From the NCBI GenBank assembly GCA_049421025.1, contig JBMSMG010000005.1, forward strand, positions 1-44,601: DNA of 44,601 bases. Direction: 5' to 3'. The translations under genes and the position numbers were made by a program. Origin of the DNA: RGUW01 sp049421025. GTDB taxonomy: Bacteria > Cyanobacteriota > Cyanobacteriia > PCC-6307 > Cyanobiaceae. Under the pieces are notes generated by a model. That model was not told the DNA's origin. It searched no databases and saw only the letters and a list, made by a program, of their open reading frames with translations. This document shows, piece after piece, positions 8,501 to 16,363 of the stretch (position 1 is the stretch's first letter; each line of letters starts with the position of its first letter).

Positions 8501-9783
8501 AAGAGCTCAAGGCCCAGGTCGGTTCAGCCGGCAGCATCACGGCGTCGGGACATCTGGGGCTGGTGAATCCGACCGGCACGCAGCCACCCCTGGTCGTGCA
8601 ACTGAGCCAAGTGCCCTTCAGCGTGCCGCGCATCACGGCCATCGCCGATGGACGGCTCGAGATCGGCGGCAGCCTGCGCGATCTGCAAATGGCCGGTGAG
8701 GTGGCCGTCGATCGCGGCAGCATCAATGCCCAACCCGGCCGTCTGGTGGCCGCCCGACCCAGCAGCAAGCCCCTGCCTCCGCGCCAATCGGTGAGCCAAC
8801 TGCTGCAGGAAAACTGGGACTTCCAGAGTCCCTTGCTGTTGATCGGTGCAGAGGTTCAGACCAACAGCAGCCGCAACGTGCTGCAGGCCGTGCCGCGCTT
8901 CAAACCCTTGGGCTTCAACGACCTCAAGGTCAAGCTCGGTCCCAACCTCAAGATTGTCATTCCCAATGCCGCCAGCTTCAAATCGGCCGGTCTGCTGCGG
9001 CTCACAGGGCGCCTTGACCCCACGCTGCGGGCCCGCGGTGTGGTGCGGCTGTTGCAGGGCCGGCTGAACCTGTTCACCACCAGCTTCAGCCTTGATCCTG
9101 ATGCTCCCAACGTGGCCGTGTTCACGCCGGCCCTGGGGCTGGTGCCCTATCTCGACATCGCCATGCGAACCCGTGTTGCCGATAGCGTCGCGATCTCAGG
9201 GCTGGGCAGCGCCGGCAGCCCCTCACTAGCCGAGATCGAAGCCCAAGGGGGCCTGAGCAATCTCAATCAACTGAATCTGGTGCGCATCACCGTGACGCTC
9301 AGCGGTCCAGCCGATCGTCTGGCGCAAAGCATCCGCCTGCGCAGCAGCCCGCCGTTGCCTGAATCGAAGCTGATTGCCCTGATCGGCGGCAACTCGCTGG
9401 CTGGGCTGGGCGGCGCTGGCGCCGGCGCGGCAATCGCCACGGTGGTGGGGCAGACCCTGCTCTCACCGGTGCTGGGCGGACTGAGCGATGCCTTCGGCCA
9501 GCGGGTCAGCTTTGCCCTCTACCCCACCTATCTGAACCCCAACGTGACCAATCAGGCCGTGCTGCAATCGCAGCGCCTGGCCCCGCAGCTGGTGCTCGGT
9601 TCCGAAATCGGCCTCGACATCACCGAGCGCTTCAATGTGTCGGTGTTGGCGGCGCCAAACCGCTCCGATGTGCCGCCCCAGCTCAACTTGAATGTGCGGG
9701 CAACGGACATCCTCAACGTGCAAGGTTCGGTCGACAGTCAAGGGGCCCTGCAGGGTCAGCTGCAGCTGTTTTTCCGCTTCTGA
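5578..9783 (+). CDS. TamB-family (DUF490) giant envelope protein
   Basis: About 1,401 residues from GTG 5578. One N-terminal transmembrane helix (PLLIGAGALGSVALGLLAS) precedes a long chain of amphipathic beta segments of AsmA/TamB type. The C-terminal 400 residues form the TamB domain, with LEIGGSLRDLQMAGEVAVDRG, a run resembling 'LKPLGFNDLKVKLGPNLKI' and a final LQLFFRF ending in Phe, as in outer-membrane-associated proteins. Family members span the periplasm and move lipids, or assist outer-membrane assembly, along a hydrophobic groove. The open frame extends to a TTG at 5563, but a GAGGA at 5570-5574 favours GTG 5578 (or TTG 5584). The residues are rich in Leu, Gln, Arg and Gly. The gene is followed 6 bp later by the ROK kinase gene. 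No TamA-like partner is visible in the window. Confidence 0.9.
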   Translation: MLLPWPRRPLLIGAGALGSVALGLLASDRLAAGLYQQLKPQLEQTLSRQLGQPLVLGDYVGLRPWGLLVGPSQLKPNGNGRSKVTAQSLQLALAPIATIKNGLPSLELALSGAAAELIANEQGRYWTLPPSRPRAKPPALALRVVLRQRAALSLPQQGGRFGLSGAVDLQLQRRRLALDAVLRPQAGGGSLRVTGDGGWRPSQWRLGLALDRLSLSDLAALLPIKSRLGAPGYASGQVMVQLAPVRNSCQGNLQIQGLLWPGPQASAGRGIERLVLSCQQQRLTLQPTTVRWGTWQAQARGQARWDNGKGLTLETLELSRGRSSMQLKGSLQGTLALGSTLALRPADLPEGQRLPGWLQQQQLTGELTMRGSWRQPHLKLNLTNRRDPLLGPWRAELSWKPTQTPLRLVSLRSEHLQASGALPLQLKPGRGLQSGPLQLDLSLARYPLARLQPLVGARLAGSLDAQGRISGPLMALVPELELAVDQLGAGPLVLQEQWQGRWQGSAGGGGELSMQSLAPAPEARLRASFNPRWVPGSITLNRGDGELSLRGKPSAYRWQASALLLDGLALRLGPKALPQGLRGRLSGAGQVGLQPFGFSGSAELQRPSVLGLRLMSASLQGRYGRKRYQLQGQLKPTAQSQLSLDARGGWRGALGLQLSARALERDTLQQLVDLWPQWQGREPRAAGSASDLGTLMISTLGQSLQQQLVALAEARAQLNASGRNGGDGASLQQRLRQLRLRVDADLGVRGPTARQLKLDLAAKGHLWLAEQEQDLVLSAEPVTLRLEGPLTLGQGSFDLSNLPLSLLALLTPVPESLRGALTLQGRYGLGNGRRELKLALGLTGAELAGRSLRLSRGEVVLVGRDLKLDLALQAEGTSSSIDLAGVLPLDPDRQGLELRLASRGDGLQMLTALAEPDLLWRKGSADLQLLLRGSVREPIANGFLRIRDGQLSLLKQTVEALEATIVFDFEQLLVQELKAQVGSAGSITASGHLGLVNPTGTQPPLVVQLSQVPFSVPRITAIADGRLEIGGSLRDLQMAGEVAVDRGSINAQPGRLVAARPSSKPLPPRQSVSQLLQENWDFQSPLLLIGAEVQTNSSRNVLQAVPRFKPLGFNDLKVKLGPNLKIVIPNAASFKSAGLLRLTGRLDPTLRARGVVRLLQGRLNLFTTSFSLDPDAPNVAVFTPALGLVPYLDIAMRTRVADSVAISGLGSAGSPSLAEIEAQGGLSNLNQLNLVRITVTLSGPADRLAQSIRLRSSPPLPESKLIALIGGNSLAGLGGAGAGAAIATVVGQTLLSPVLGGLSDAFGQRVSFALYPTYLNPNVTNQAVLQSQRLAPQLVLGSEIGLDITERFNVSVLAAPNRSDVPPQLNLNVRATDILNVQGSVDSQGALQGQLQLFFRF

Positions 9784-9789
9784 GTTGGC

Positions 9790-10680
9790 ATGCAGGCTCG
9801 CCAACTGATCGGTATTGACCTAGGCGGCACAGCGATCAAGCTGGCGCGTTTTGAGCCCGATGGCACCCTGCTGGCCGAGCTGACGGTGCCCACGCCTCAG
9901 CCAGCGGTGCCCGGTGCGACCGTGATGGCCATCGCTGAGGCGGTCGCCCAGCTCGATCCCGATCGCCAAGCCGAGCGGGTGGGCATTGGCCATCCGGGCC
10001 CAGCCGATGCCTCCGGCCGCATCGCCCGCATCGCCATCAACCTGCCCGGTTGGCATGACGTACCGCTGGCCGATTGGCTCGAGCCGATGCTCCAGCGGCG
10101 CGTCACCTGCGGCAACGATGGCAACTGCGCAGTGCTGGGCGAGCACCACAGCGGCGCTGCACGCGGCATCGACGATGTGCTGCTACTGACCCTGGGCACG
10201 GGCGTCGGCGGCGGCGTGATGCTGGGCGGCCGCCTGTTCACCGGCCGCACCGGCGCTGCCAGCGAGCCTGGACTCATCGGCATCAACCCCGATGGCCCGC
10301 CCTGCAACAGCGGCAACCGCGGCTCACTCGAATCGTTCTGCAGCCTGCGCGGTCTGGCGCGGCTGAGCGATCTGCCGCCCCAAGAACTGCAGCGCCGAGC
10401 CGCTGCCGGCGACCGCGAGGCCAGCGCCGTCTGGCAGCGCTACGGCCAGCTGCTGGGCATCGGCATCAGTTCACTGGTGTACGTGCTCACCCCTGAGCTG
10501 GTGCTGTTGGGGGGCGGCCTCAGCGGCGCCTGCGATCAGTTTCTGCCGGCGCTCTGGCAGGAGGTGAACACGCGGGTTCAAGCCGCCAGCCGCGAGGGCC
10601 TGCAGATTCGCAAGGCGCAGCTGGGCAACGGTGGCGGCCGGCTTGGAGCGGCGCTGCTGGCTGCACAGCGCTTGGGATGA
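9790..10680 (+). CDS. ROK-family sugar kinase without the canonical zinc motif
   Basis: A 296-residue ATP-dependent sugar kinase of the ROK family, probably glucokinase-like. It shows the phosphate-1 loop GIDLGGT (8-14), the catalytic Asp110 in GNDGNCAVLGE, the LGTGVGGGVM phosphate-2 segment and the adenosine loop VLLGGGLS. The family zinc site, normally E-x-G-H followed by C-x-C-G-x-x-G-C, reads EPGL and CNSGNRGS here, so His and two Cys are missing. The gene starts 6 bp after the TamB-type gene and lies 7 bp before proA. A second, non-ROK glucokinase lies at 18995, so the substrate of this one could differ; it is not proven from sequence. Confidence 0.88.
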   Translation: MQARQLIGIDLGGTAIKLARFEPDGTLLAELTVPTPQPAVPGATVMAIAEAVAQLDPDRQAERVGIGHPGPADASGRIARIAINLPGWHDVPLADWLEPMLQRRVTCGNDGNCAVLGEHHSGAARGIDDVLLLTLGTGVGGGVMLGGRLFTGRTGAASEPGLIGINPDGPPCNSGNRGSLESFCSLRGLARLSDLPPQELQRRAAAGDREASAVWQRYGQLLGIGISSLVYVLTPELVLLGGGLSGACDQFLPALWQEVNTRVQAASREGLQIRKAQLGNGGGRLGAALLAAQRLG

Positions 10681-10687
10681 TGGGGCC

Positions 10688-12001
10688 ATGAACCCTGCTT
10701 CCGTGCCCGAACCGAGTGCTGAGCTGCTCAGCCGCGCCGCTGCCGTACGCCGCAGCGCCATGGCGCTCGGCCAGCTCAGCAACAGCGACCGTCAGCAAGC
10801 CCTGCGGGCCATGGCCGATGCCCTGCAGGCCGATCAGGAAACGATCCTGGCGGCCAATCAGGCCGACCTGGAAGCAGCAGCAGCCGAAGGGCTGGCCGAG
10901 GCCTTGATCGCACGGCTCAAGCTCGATGCCACCAAGCTGGCCGGCGCCATTGAGGGGGTGCGCCAGGTGGCAGCCCTGGCCGACCCCATTGGGGTGCGCC
11001 AGCTGCACACCGAGCTCGATGCAGGCCTGGTGCTTGAGCGCATCAGCGTGCCGCTGGGGGTGCTGGGGGTGATTTTTGAAGCCCGCCCCGATGCGGTGAT
11101 GCAGATCGCCGCCCTGGCGATCCGCTCAGGCAACGGCGCCCTGCTCAAGGGGGGCCGCGAAGCCGCCCGCAGCTGCGCCGCGATCATGGCGGCGCTCAAG
11201 CGCGGCCTCGCCGCCAGCAGCGCCAGTGCCGATGCGCTGGAGCTGCTCACCAGCCGCGAAGAGAGCCTGGCCCTGCTGAAGCTCGATGGCCTGGTGGATC
11301 TGATCATCCCCAGGGGCTCCAACGCCCTGGTGCGTTTCATTCAAGACAACACCCGCATCCCGGTGCTGGGCCATGCCGACGGCATCTGCCATCTGTACAT
11401 CGATGCGGCAGCCGATCTGAGCCAAGCGCTGCGCGTGGCGATCGATTCAAAAACCCAGTACCCCGCCGCCTGCAACGCCATTGAGACGTTGCTGCTGCAC
11501 GAGCAGATCGCCGCCCCCTTTCTGGCCGAAGCGATCCCCGCGTTTGCGGCCGCTGGGGTTGAGCTGCGCGGCGATGCGCCGTCCATGGCTCTGGGCGTGC
11601 GCCATGCCGCCAGTGACGTCGACTGGAGCACCGAATACAGCGATTTGATCCTGGCGGTGAAGGTGGTGGACGGTGTTGATGAGGCCCTTGAGCACATTCG
11701 CTGCTATGGCTCCCGTCATACCGACGCGATCTGCACCCATGATCCAGCGGTTGCCGATCGTTTTCTGGCGGCTGTCGACAGCGCAGGGGTCTATCTCAAC
11801 TGCTCGACCCGCTTTGCCGATGGCTTTCGCTATGGCTTCGGGGCCGAGGTGGGCATCAGCACCCAGACCCTGCCGCCCAGAGGCCCGGTGGGCCTGGAGG
11901 GTCTGGTCACCTACCGCTACCGCCTGCGCGGCCAGGGCCACATCGCCGCCGACTATGCCAGTGGCGCCCGGCAGTTCAGCCACCGCAGCCTGCCGCTGTG
12001 A
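10688..12001 (+). CDS. proA: Gamma-glutamyl phosphate reductase
   Basis: Catalyses the NADPH-dependent reduction of gamma-glutamyl phosphate to glutamate semialdehyde, the second step of proline synthesis. The 437-residue protein is the usual length. It belongs to the aldehyde dehydrogenase superfamily, with catalytic Cys262 in the motif PAACNAIETLLLHE. Other ProA signatures include LGVIFEARPDAVMQIAALAIRSGN and STRFADGFRYGFGAEVGIST, shown here in pieces: FEARPD and FGAEVGIST. The ATG at 10688 is chosen over an in-frame upstream start at 10631 because the latter would overlap the ROK gene. The stop overlaps the folB start by 4 nt. No proB is visible nearby. Confidence 0.97.
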   Translation: MNPASVPEPSAELLSRAAAVRRSAMALGQLSNSDRQQALRAMADALQADQETILAANQADLEAAAAEGLAEALIARLKLDATKLAGAIEGVRQVAALADPIGVRQLHTELDAGLVLERISVPLGVLGVIFEARPDAVMQIAALAIRSGNGALLKGGREAARSCAAIMAALKRGLAASSASADALELLTSREESLALLKLDGLVDLIIPRGSNALVRFIQDNTRIPVLGHADGICHLYIDAAADLSQALRVAIDSKTQYPAACNAIETLLLHEQIAAPFLAEAIPAFAAAGVELRGDAPSMALGVRHAASDVDWSTEYSDLILAVKVVDGVDEALEHIRCYGSRHTDAICTHDPAVADRFLAAVDSAGVYLNCSTRFADGFRYGFGAEVGISTQTLPPRGPVGLEGLVTYRYRLRGQGHIAADYASGARQFSHRSLPL

Positions 12002-12390
12002 GCAGCGATCCGATCAGCGATCAGAGCAGCGACCAGATCGTCGTGCGCGGCCTGCGGCTCTGGGCCCACGTCGGAGTTTTGGAGCACGAGCGCGAGCGCG
12101 GTCAGTGGTTCGAGGTCGACATCAGCATCAGCAGCGATCTAAGCGCCGCAGCGGCCAGTGATCAACTCGACGACACCTGCGACTACAGCCGCCTGATCAC
12201 AGCTCTGCAGCAGCAAGCGAGCCAGATCTACTGCCAGACCCTTGAGCACTGGAGTGAACAGATGCTCGATCTGGCCGAGACGCTCTATGGGCAGGTTCCA
12301 GTCCAGCTGGAACTGCGCAAATGCAAGGCTCCTGTCTGCGGGTTTACGGGTGTAGTGGCTGTGCGGCGCTCCAGGCACGCCCAGGGCTAA
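11998..12390 (+). CDS. folB: Dihydroneopterin aldolase
   Basis: A 130-residue enzyme of folate synthesis that cleaves 7,8-dihydroneopterin to 6-hydroxymethyl-dihydropterin and glycolaldehyde. The family signature GLRLWAHVGVLEHERERGQ contains the conserved Glu, and the C-terminal LRKCKAP supplies the conserved catalytic Lys. DTCDYSRL matches the conserved D..DY..L segment. The GTG start sits in a GTGA overlap with proA, so translation is likely coupled. It is convergent with the DOMON-like gene across 72 bp. Confidence 0.93.
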   Translation: MSSDPISDQSSDQIVVRGLRLWAHVGVLEHERERGQWFEVDISISSDLSAAAASDQLDDTCDYSRLITALQQQASQIYCQTLEHWSEQMLDLAETLYGQVPVQLELRKCKAPVCGFTGVVAVRRSRHAQG

Positions 12391-12449
12391 TCAGAACCTC
12401 TACGCGATGCCTCGGCGTGCTGGCTCTGTGCGTTGCCCCTCTGCGTTGC

Positions 12450-12468
12450 CTCTGAGCCCATCTCAGAG
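12450..12468. repeat. Inverted repeat between folB and the DOMON-like gene
   Basis: CTCTGAG-CCCAT-CTCAGAG makes a perfect 7-bp stem with a 5-nt loop at the convergent junction and overlaps the stop codon of the minus-strand gene. It lacks a T-run on either side, so it is not a textbook intrinsic terminator. It may still act as a bidirectional transcript end. Confidence 0.55.
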
Positions 12469-13011
12469 CTTCAACGTCCAGCCGCGCGGATCATGAAAAT
12501 CGGGTTCTGAGGCCGGGTGGTTCAAGGCCCAGTAACTCAGCCGGCCTGAGTGCTCTTGCAACACAGCGCAAAGGCCCAGTTGGAGCTCTGCGGCACGGTG
12601 GAGTGACGGCGGCAAGCAACAGCGCAGCTCGAGCAGCAGAGCGCCTGAGCTCTGCTTCAGCTTGAAGGGCAGCGTGCCGTACGCACTCTCCTGCCTTAGA
12701 CCCTGGCGGTAACCGTCCAAGCGGTAGACGTTCCAATCACCGCTCGGCGACAGGTTGTATTCCCAGTAGGCCTCGTCAGCAGGATCCCGCACAAACGCCT
12801 CCAGGCAGGTGTGGTTCCACAAGCCATCGCAACGCTTGGGCTCAGCCGAAGGCTCATCCATCTGCAAGACAGCAGCCGTATCGATCTGATAGCTCAGCAG
12901 CAACTCAGGATCCTGATCTGGATGCTTGAGCAGCTGAACCGTCACGTCAATCCGCAGGGCTGGAGCACTCTGCAGTGAAAAGGGCTGCAGGGTGCATTGC
13001 AGCTGAGTCAC
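12463..13011 (-). CDS. DOMON-like (CBM9-like) domain protein
   Basis: A 182-residue beta-rich protein that fits the DOMON/CBM9-like fold found in uncharacterised cyanobacterial proteins. Typical features are LWNHTCLEAFVRDP, YWEYNLSPSGDWNVYRLDGYR and a final WALNHPASEPDFHDPRGW, here in pieces: TCLEAF, YWEYNLSPSGDWN and PDFHDP. Such folds bind sugars or haem in other proteins; the ligand here is unknown. No signal peptide is seen, so it is probably cytoplasmic. The GTG start overlaps the stop of the upstream kinase gene by 4 nt, which implies coupled translation and a shared role. Confidence 0.8.
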   Translation of the reverse strand: MTQLQCTLQPFSLQSAPALRIDVTVQLLKHPDQDPELLLSYQIDTAAVLQMDEPSAEPKRCDGLWNHTCLEAFVRDPADEAYWEYNLSPSGDWNVYRLDGYRQGLRQESAYGTLPFKLKQSSGALLLELRCCLPPSLHRAAELQLGLCAVLQEHSGRLSYWALNHPASEPDFHDPRGWTLKL

Positions 13012-14165
13012 GAGGCCAGATCCATGGCCTCAGGATGAAGCGCTGTTGCCGCAGGCGGCTGGAGCGCGTTGAACAGCTCAGCCAGAAGAGCGCGGATCGC
13101 CTCCTCCTGCGCCTCGATCTGCTGGCTCAGGCGGAACTGCACCAGCGCTCGCGAGAGGTTGTGATCAGGGCGCTCAGCCTTGAAGTAGACATCGCCGGCC
13201 AGATGGTCACTGAAAAAACGCAACCCCAACTCAAACGGCAGCAACCGAATCGCATCGAAGAGATGCTCGCGATCGGCAGCGCTCAAGAGCGAAGCAGCCT
13301 CAGCCAGATAGCCGCTGAGCATGGCCTTTGCCAGATCAAGATCAAAATGCACGGCATCGAGATCGGTGGTCTCTTCGCCGGCGGGGTTGCAGCCTGAACG
13401 CAGCAGATCGCCGATGTCGTAGTGGAGCAGCCCGGGCTTGACCGTGTCGAGGTCAACCATGGCCACAGCACACCCGGTGGCGCTGCAGAGCATCACGTTG
13501 TTGACCTTGGGGTCGCCGTGAATGGGGCGCAGCTGCAACCGGCCTGAGGCCTTGGCCTGCTCCAACACCGGCACCAGCTCTTCGCGCTCGGCGATGAAAG
13601 CCACACACTGCTGCGCCACAGGGTCCTGCAACCTCGGTGAGCCGGCCTGCAGCTGCTGCTGGTAGGCGCTGTAGTAGCGGGGCGTGATGTGAAAGCCCTC
13701 AAGGGTGTCGACCAAGTGTTCGACCGGCAAGTCGGCAATGAGCGCATGAAAGCGCCCTAGGGCACGGCCGATCTCGGCGGCCTGCCTGGCATCGCTGACC
13801 ACATCGATGCTCGTGGCCTGTTCAACAAAGGTGAGCACGCGCCAGGGATGACCGTCATGCTCCACCAGGTAGGGGGAGTGCGCTGTTGTGGAGCCGGTGG
13901 GCGCCTCGGGGGCGGGCACCGGCCTGGGCAACTGCCAGTCGAGCGGCGGATCGGCATGCGCGATCAAGGCCTCGAGGTTGGCCATCACCAACTCAGGCTG
14001 TTGAAAGACGGCTGTGTTCAGCCGTTGCAACACATAACTGCGCCCCGAAACGGTTTGCACCCGGTAGGTGGCGTTGACATTGCCGTTGCCCAGCGGCTCA
14101 ACAAGGACCGGTTCGGCGTCAATCGCAAAACGGGCCGCTAATGCACACAGATCCATGGCCAGCAT
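13008..14165 (-). CDS. Aminoglycoside phosphotransferase-fold kinase, NahK-like
   Basis: A 385-residue small-molecule kinase. The N-lobe has PLGNGNVNATYRV and a YVLQRLN strand that would carry the ATP contacts. The C-lobe has the Brenner motif HGDPKVNNVM (His216, Asp218, Asn223) and the metal-binding VDLDTVKPG (Asp238). The QRLN...F pattern and the DLDTV motif resemble N-acetylhexosamine 1-kinase (NahK) more than antibiotic kinases. An amino-sugar or other sugar substrate is therefore plausible but unproven. It starts with ATG at 14165, 10 bp after the M3 peptidase gene, with a second in-frame ATG three codons later. It overlaps the DOMON-like gene by 4 nt. Confidence 0.85.
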   Translation of the reverse strand: MLAMDLCALAARFAIDAEPVLVEPLGNGNVNATYRVQTVSGRSYVLQRLNTAVFQQPELVMANLEALIAHADPPLDWQLPRPVPAPEAPTGSTTAHSPYLVEHDGHPWRVLTFVEQATSIDVVSDARQAAEIGRALGRFHALIADLPVEHLVDTLEGFHITPRYYSAYQQQLQAGSPRLQDPVAQQCVAFIAEREELVPVLEQAKASGRLQLRPIHGDPKVNNVMLCSATGCAVAMVDLDTVKPGLLHYDIGDLLRSGCNPAGEETTDLDAVHFDLDLAKAMLSGYLAEAASLLSAADREHLFDAIRLLPFELGLRFFSDHLAGDVYFKAERPDHNLSRALVQFRLSQQIEAQEEAIRALLAELFNALQPPAATALHPEAMDLAS

Positions 14166-14175
14166 CGTGACGGGA

Positions 14176-16320
14176 TCAGCCCGCCGCCGCCAGCCCTGAA
14201 TGGCGAATCAGGGCCTCACTGCTGGGGGGGCGCCCCCTGAACGCCTCAAAGATCTCAGCCGGTGAGCGGCTGCCGCCTAGCGACAGCACCGTGTCGCGGA
14301 AGCGGCGGCCGGTGGCCACCACCTCGTCTTCAACATCGAGCCCCACCTCTTCAAAGGCGCTGTAGGCGTCGGCGCTGAGCACCTCGGCCCACTTGTAGCT
14401 GTAGTACCCGGCCGAGTAGCCACCGGCAAAGATGTGGCTGAAAGAGCACAGGAAAGCGTCTTCAGCAATGGGCTCGAGCACGGTGGTGGTGCGGGCCACT
14501 TCACGGCGCAGCTGCTCAGGGCTCTGGCCGCTCTCGGGGCTCCAGACGCTGTGCAGCCGCAGATCGCTCAGGGCCAGATGCACCTGACGCAAGGTGGCGC
14601 TGCCGCCCATGAAGGTGCGCGCCGCCAGCAGCTTCTGGTAGTCGGCCTCGGGCAGGGGTTCACCGGTTTGAAAGTGGCGGGCCATGCCCATCAGCGTGGC
14701 GCGGTCGTAGCACCAGTTCTCCATGAACTGGCTGGGCAGTTCAACGGCGTCCCACTCCACGTTGTTGATGCCAGCGGCCTGGGGGCGCTCGACCGTGGTG
14801 AGCATGTGCTGCAGCCCGTGGCCGAACTCGTGGAACAGGGTTTCCACCTCGTCAAAGGTCATCAGGCTGGGGGTGCCTGCCACCGGCGGGCTCTGGTTGC
14901 AGATCAGGTACGCCACCGGCAGCACCGGCTCACCGGCGCGGCTGATGCTGCGCCCCAGACACTCATCCATCCAGGCGCCGCCGCGCTTGGAGCCCGGGCG
15001 GCTGTAAGGGTCCAGATAAAAAGCCGCCAGGGGGTCACCGCTAGCGCCATCAAGCACCCTGAAATAGCGCACATCGCTGTGCCAGATAGGAGCCTCCCCC
15101 GGCTCAGTGGCGATGATGCGAATGTCAAACAGCCGCTGGCACAGGCCAAAGAGCCCCTGCAGCACACCCTCCAGCGGGAACCAGGGGCGCAGCGCCTCAC
15201 TGTCGAGATCAAAGCTCTGCTGGCGCAGCTTCTCAGCCCAGTAGCTCACATCCCAGGGCTTGAGATCGGCTGCTTCTGGGGCGCCGTGAGTTGCGGCAAA
15301 GGTGCGCAGTTGCTCGAGCTCGCCTTGGGCAACCGGATAGGCGGCGGCGCGCAGCTCTTCGAGTAACTGCTCCACCTCAGACACCGAGCCGGCCATCTTG
15401 GCGGCGAGACTCACCTCGGCCCAGTTGGCGTAGCCAAGTCGCCGGGCCTGCTCAAGGCGCAGGGTGAGGATCTGCTCGATCAGGGGCCAGTTGTTGAGAT
15501 CGCCGCTCGAAGCGCGGGCCACCTGGGCGCGGTAGACGCGCTCACGCAGATCGCGCCGGGAGCTGTATTTGAGAAAGGGAACCACCCGCGGCATGTCGAG
15601 CCCCATCAGCCAGGGGCCGGCCTCGGCGGTGGCGGCCTCATCGCCGCTCTGCTGGGGAGCCTGGCGCGCCGCCTGGGCCAGCAGCTCCAGCAGGCTGGTG
15701 GGCAGGCCCTCGACCTCAGCGGGATCGCTGAGCCGCAGGGTCCAGCCATTGGTGGCATCAAGCACATGGTTGCCGAAATCGCTCGCCAGGCGAGCCAACT
15801 CGGCGGTGGACGCATTAAACGCCTCCTGCTCGGCGCCCTCGAGCCCCACCCCGCGCAACTCCATGTCGCGCAGCTCGGCCGCCAGGATGCGCTGCTGGGT
15901 GCCGTCGAGCAGCTGGCTGCCGTCGTCGTGCTGCCGGGCAAGTCTGCGCAGGGCTTTATAGATCACCCTGGACTGCCCGGCGCGGCTGCCGAAGGCCACC
16001 ACACCCTGCTGCTGACGCTGGTGCGCCTCGCGCAGCTCAGGGGTGTTGCAGACGCCGTTGAGATGGCTAACCACCCCCCAGCTCCAGCGCAGCCGCTCGC
16101 CGAGGTGATGCAGCGGATCCATAAGCTCGGCCCAGGCCAGCTCAACGTCTGCACGCTGCTGCAAAGCCGCCTCAAGTTGATCGAGCTCGGCGTTGAGCTC
16201 GCCAAGCAGTTGCGGAATCGCCGCGTCGACCTGCTCGGGGGTCATCGCCGCAAAATCGGGCAGGCCCTCACAGGCCAGCAGAGGCGAGCGGCTCATCACA
16301 GCAGCAGAAGCAGAGGTCAT
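14176..16320 (-). CDS. prlC: M3-family oligopeptidase (oligopeptidase A-like)
   Basis: A 714-residue zinc metallopeptidase of family M3, which degrades short peptides in the cytoplasm, including cleaved signal or transit peptides. The zinc motif is HEFGH at residues 497-501, with a conserved preceding ETLF. A second part of the fold is NVEWDAVELPSQFMENW, the conserved 'ELPSQ.ME.W' region, followed by FAGGYSAGYYSYKWAEVLSAD, visible as GYSAGYYSY. The N-terminal half is helical, as expected. The length matches the bacterial oligopeptidase A group (about 680-710). It lies 43 bp after ndhD. Confidence 0.93.
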   Translation of the reverse strand: MTSASAAVMSRSPLLACEGLPDFAAMTPEQVDAAIPQLLGELNAELDQLEAALQQRADVELAWAELMDPLHHLGERLRWSWGVVSHLNGVCNTPELREAHQRQQQGVVAFGSRAGQSRVIYKALRRLARQHDDGSQLLDGTQQRILAAELRDMELRGVGLEGAEQEAFNASTAELARLASDFGNHVLDATNGWTLRLSDPAEVEGLPTSLLELLAQAARQAPQQSGDEAATAEAGPWLMGLDMPRVVPFLKYSSRRDLRERVYRAQVARASSGDLNNWPLIEQILTLRLEQARRLGYANWAEVSLAAKMAGSVSEVEQLLEELRAAAYPVAQGELEQLRTFAATHGAPEAADLKPWDVSYWAEKLRQQSFDLDSEALRPWFPLEGVLQGLFGLCQRLFDIRIIATEPGEAPIWHSDVRYFRVLDGASGDPLAAFYLDPYSRPGSKRGGAWMDECLGRSISRAGEPVLPVAYLICNQSPPVAGTPSLMTFDEVETLFHEFGHGLQHMLTTVERPQAAGINNVEWDAVELPSQFMENWCYDRATLMGMARHFQTGEPLPEADYQKLLAARTFMGGSATLRQVHLALSDLRLHSVWSPESGQSPEQLRREVARTTTVLEPIAEDAFLCSFSHIFAGGYSAGYYSYKWAEVLSADAYSAFEEVGLDVEDEVVATGRRFRDTVLSLGGSRSPAEIFEAFRGRPPSSEALIRHSGLAAAG

Positions 16321-16363
16321 TTCAGCCGATCCAGCCCATCGGCGGCGGCTTGGGCCAGGGCGG

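Noticed and set aside
13008..14165. The kinase as an aminoglycoside-resistance gene
   Set aside because: It shares only the general fold; its motifs fit sugar kinases such as NahK, and it lies among core genes with no mobile signs.
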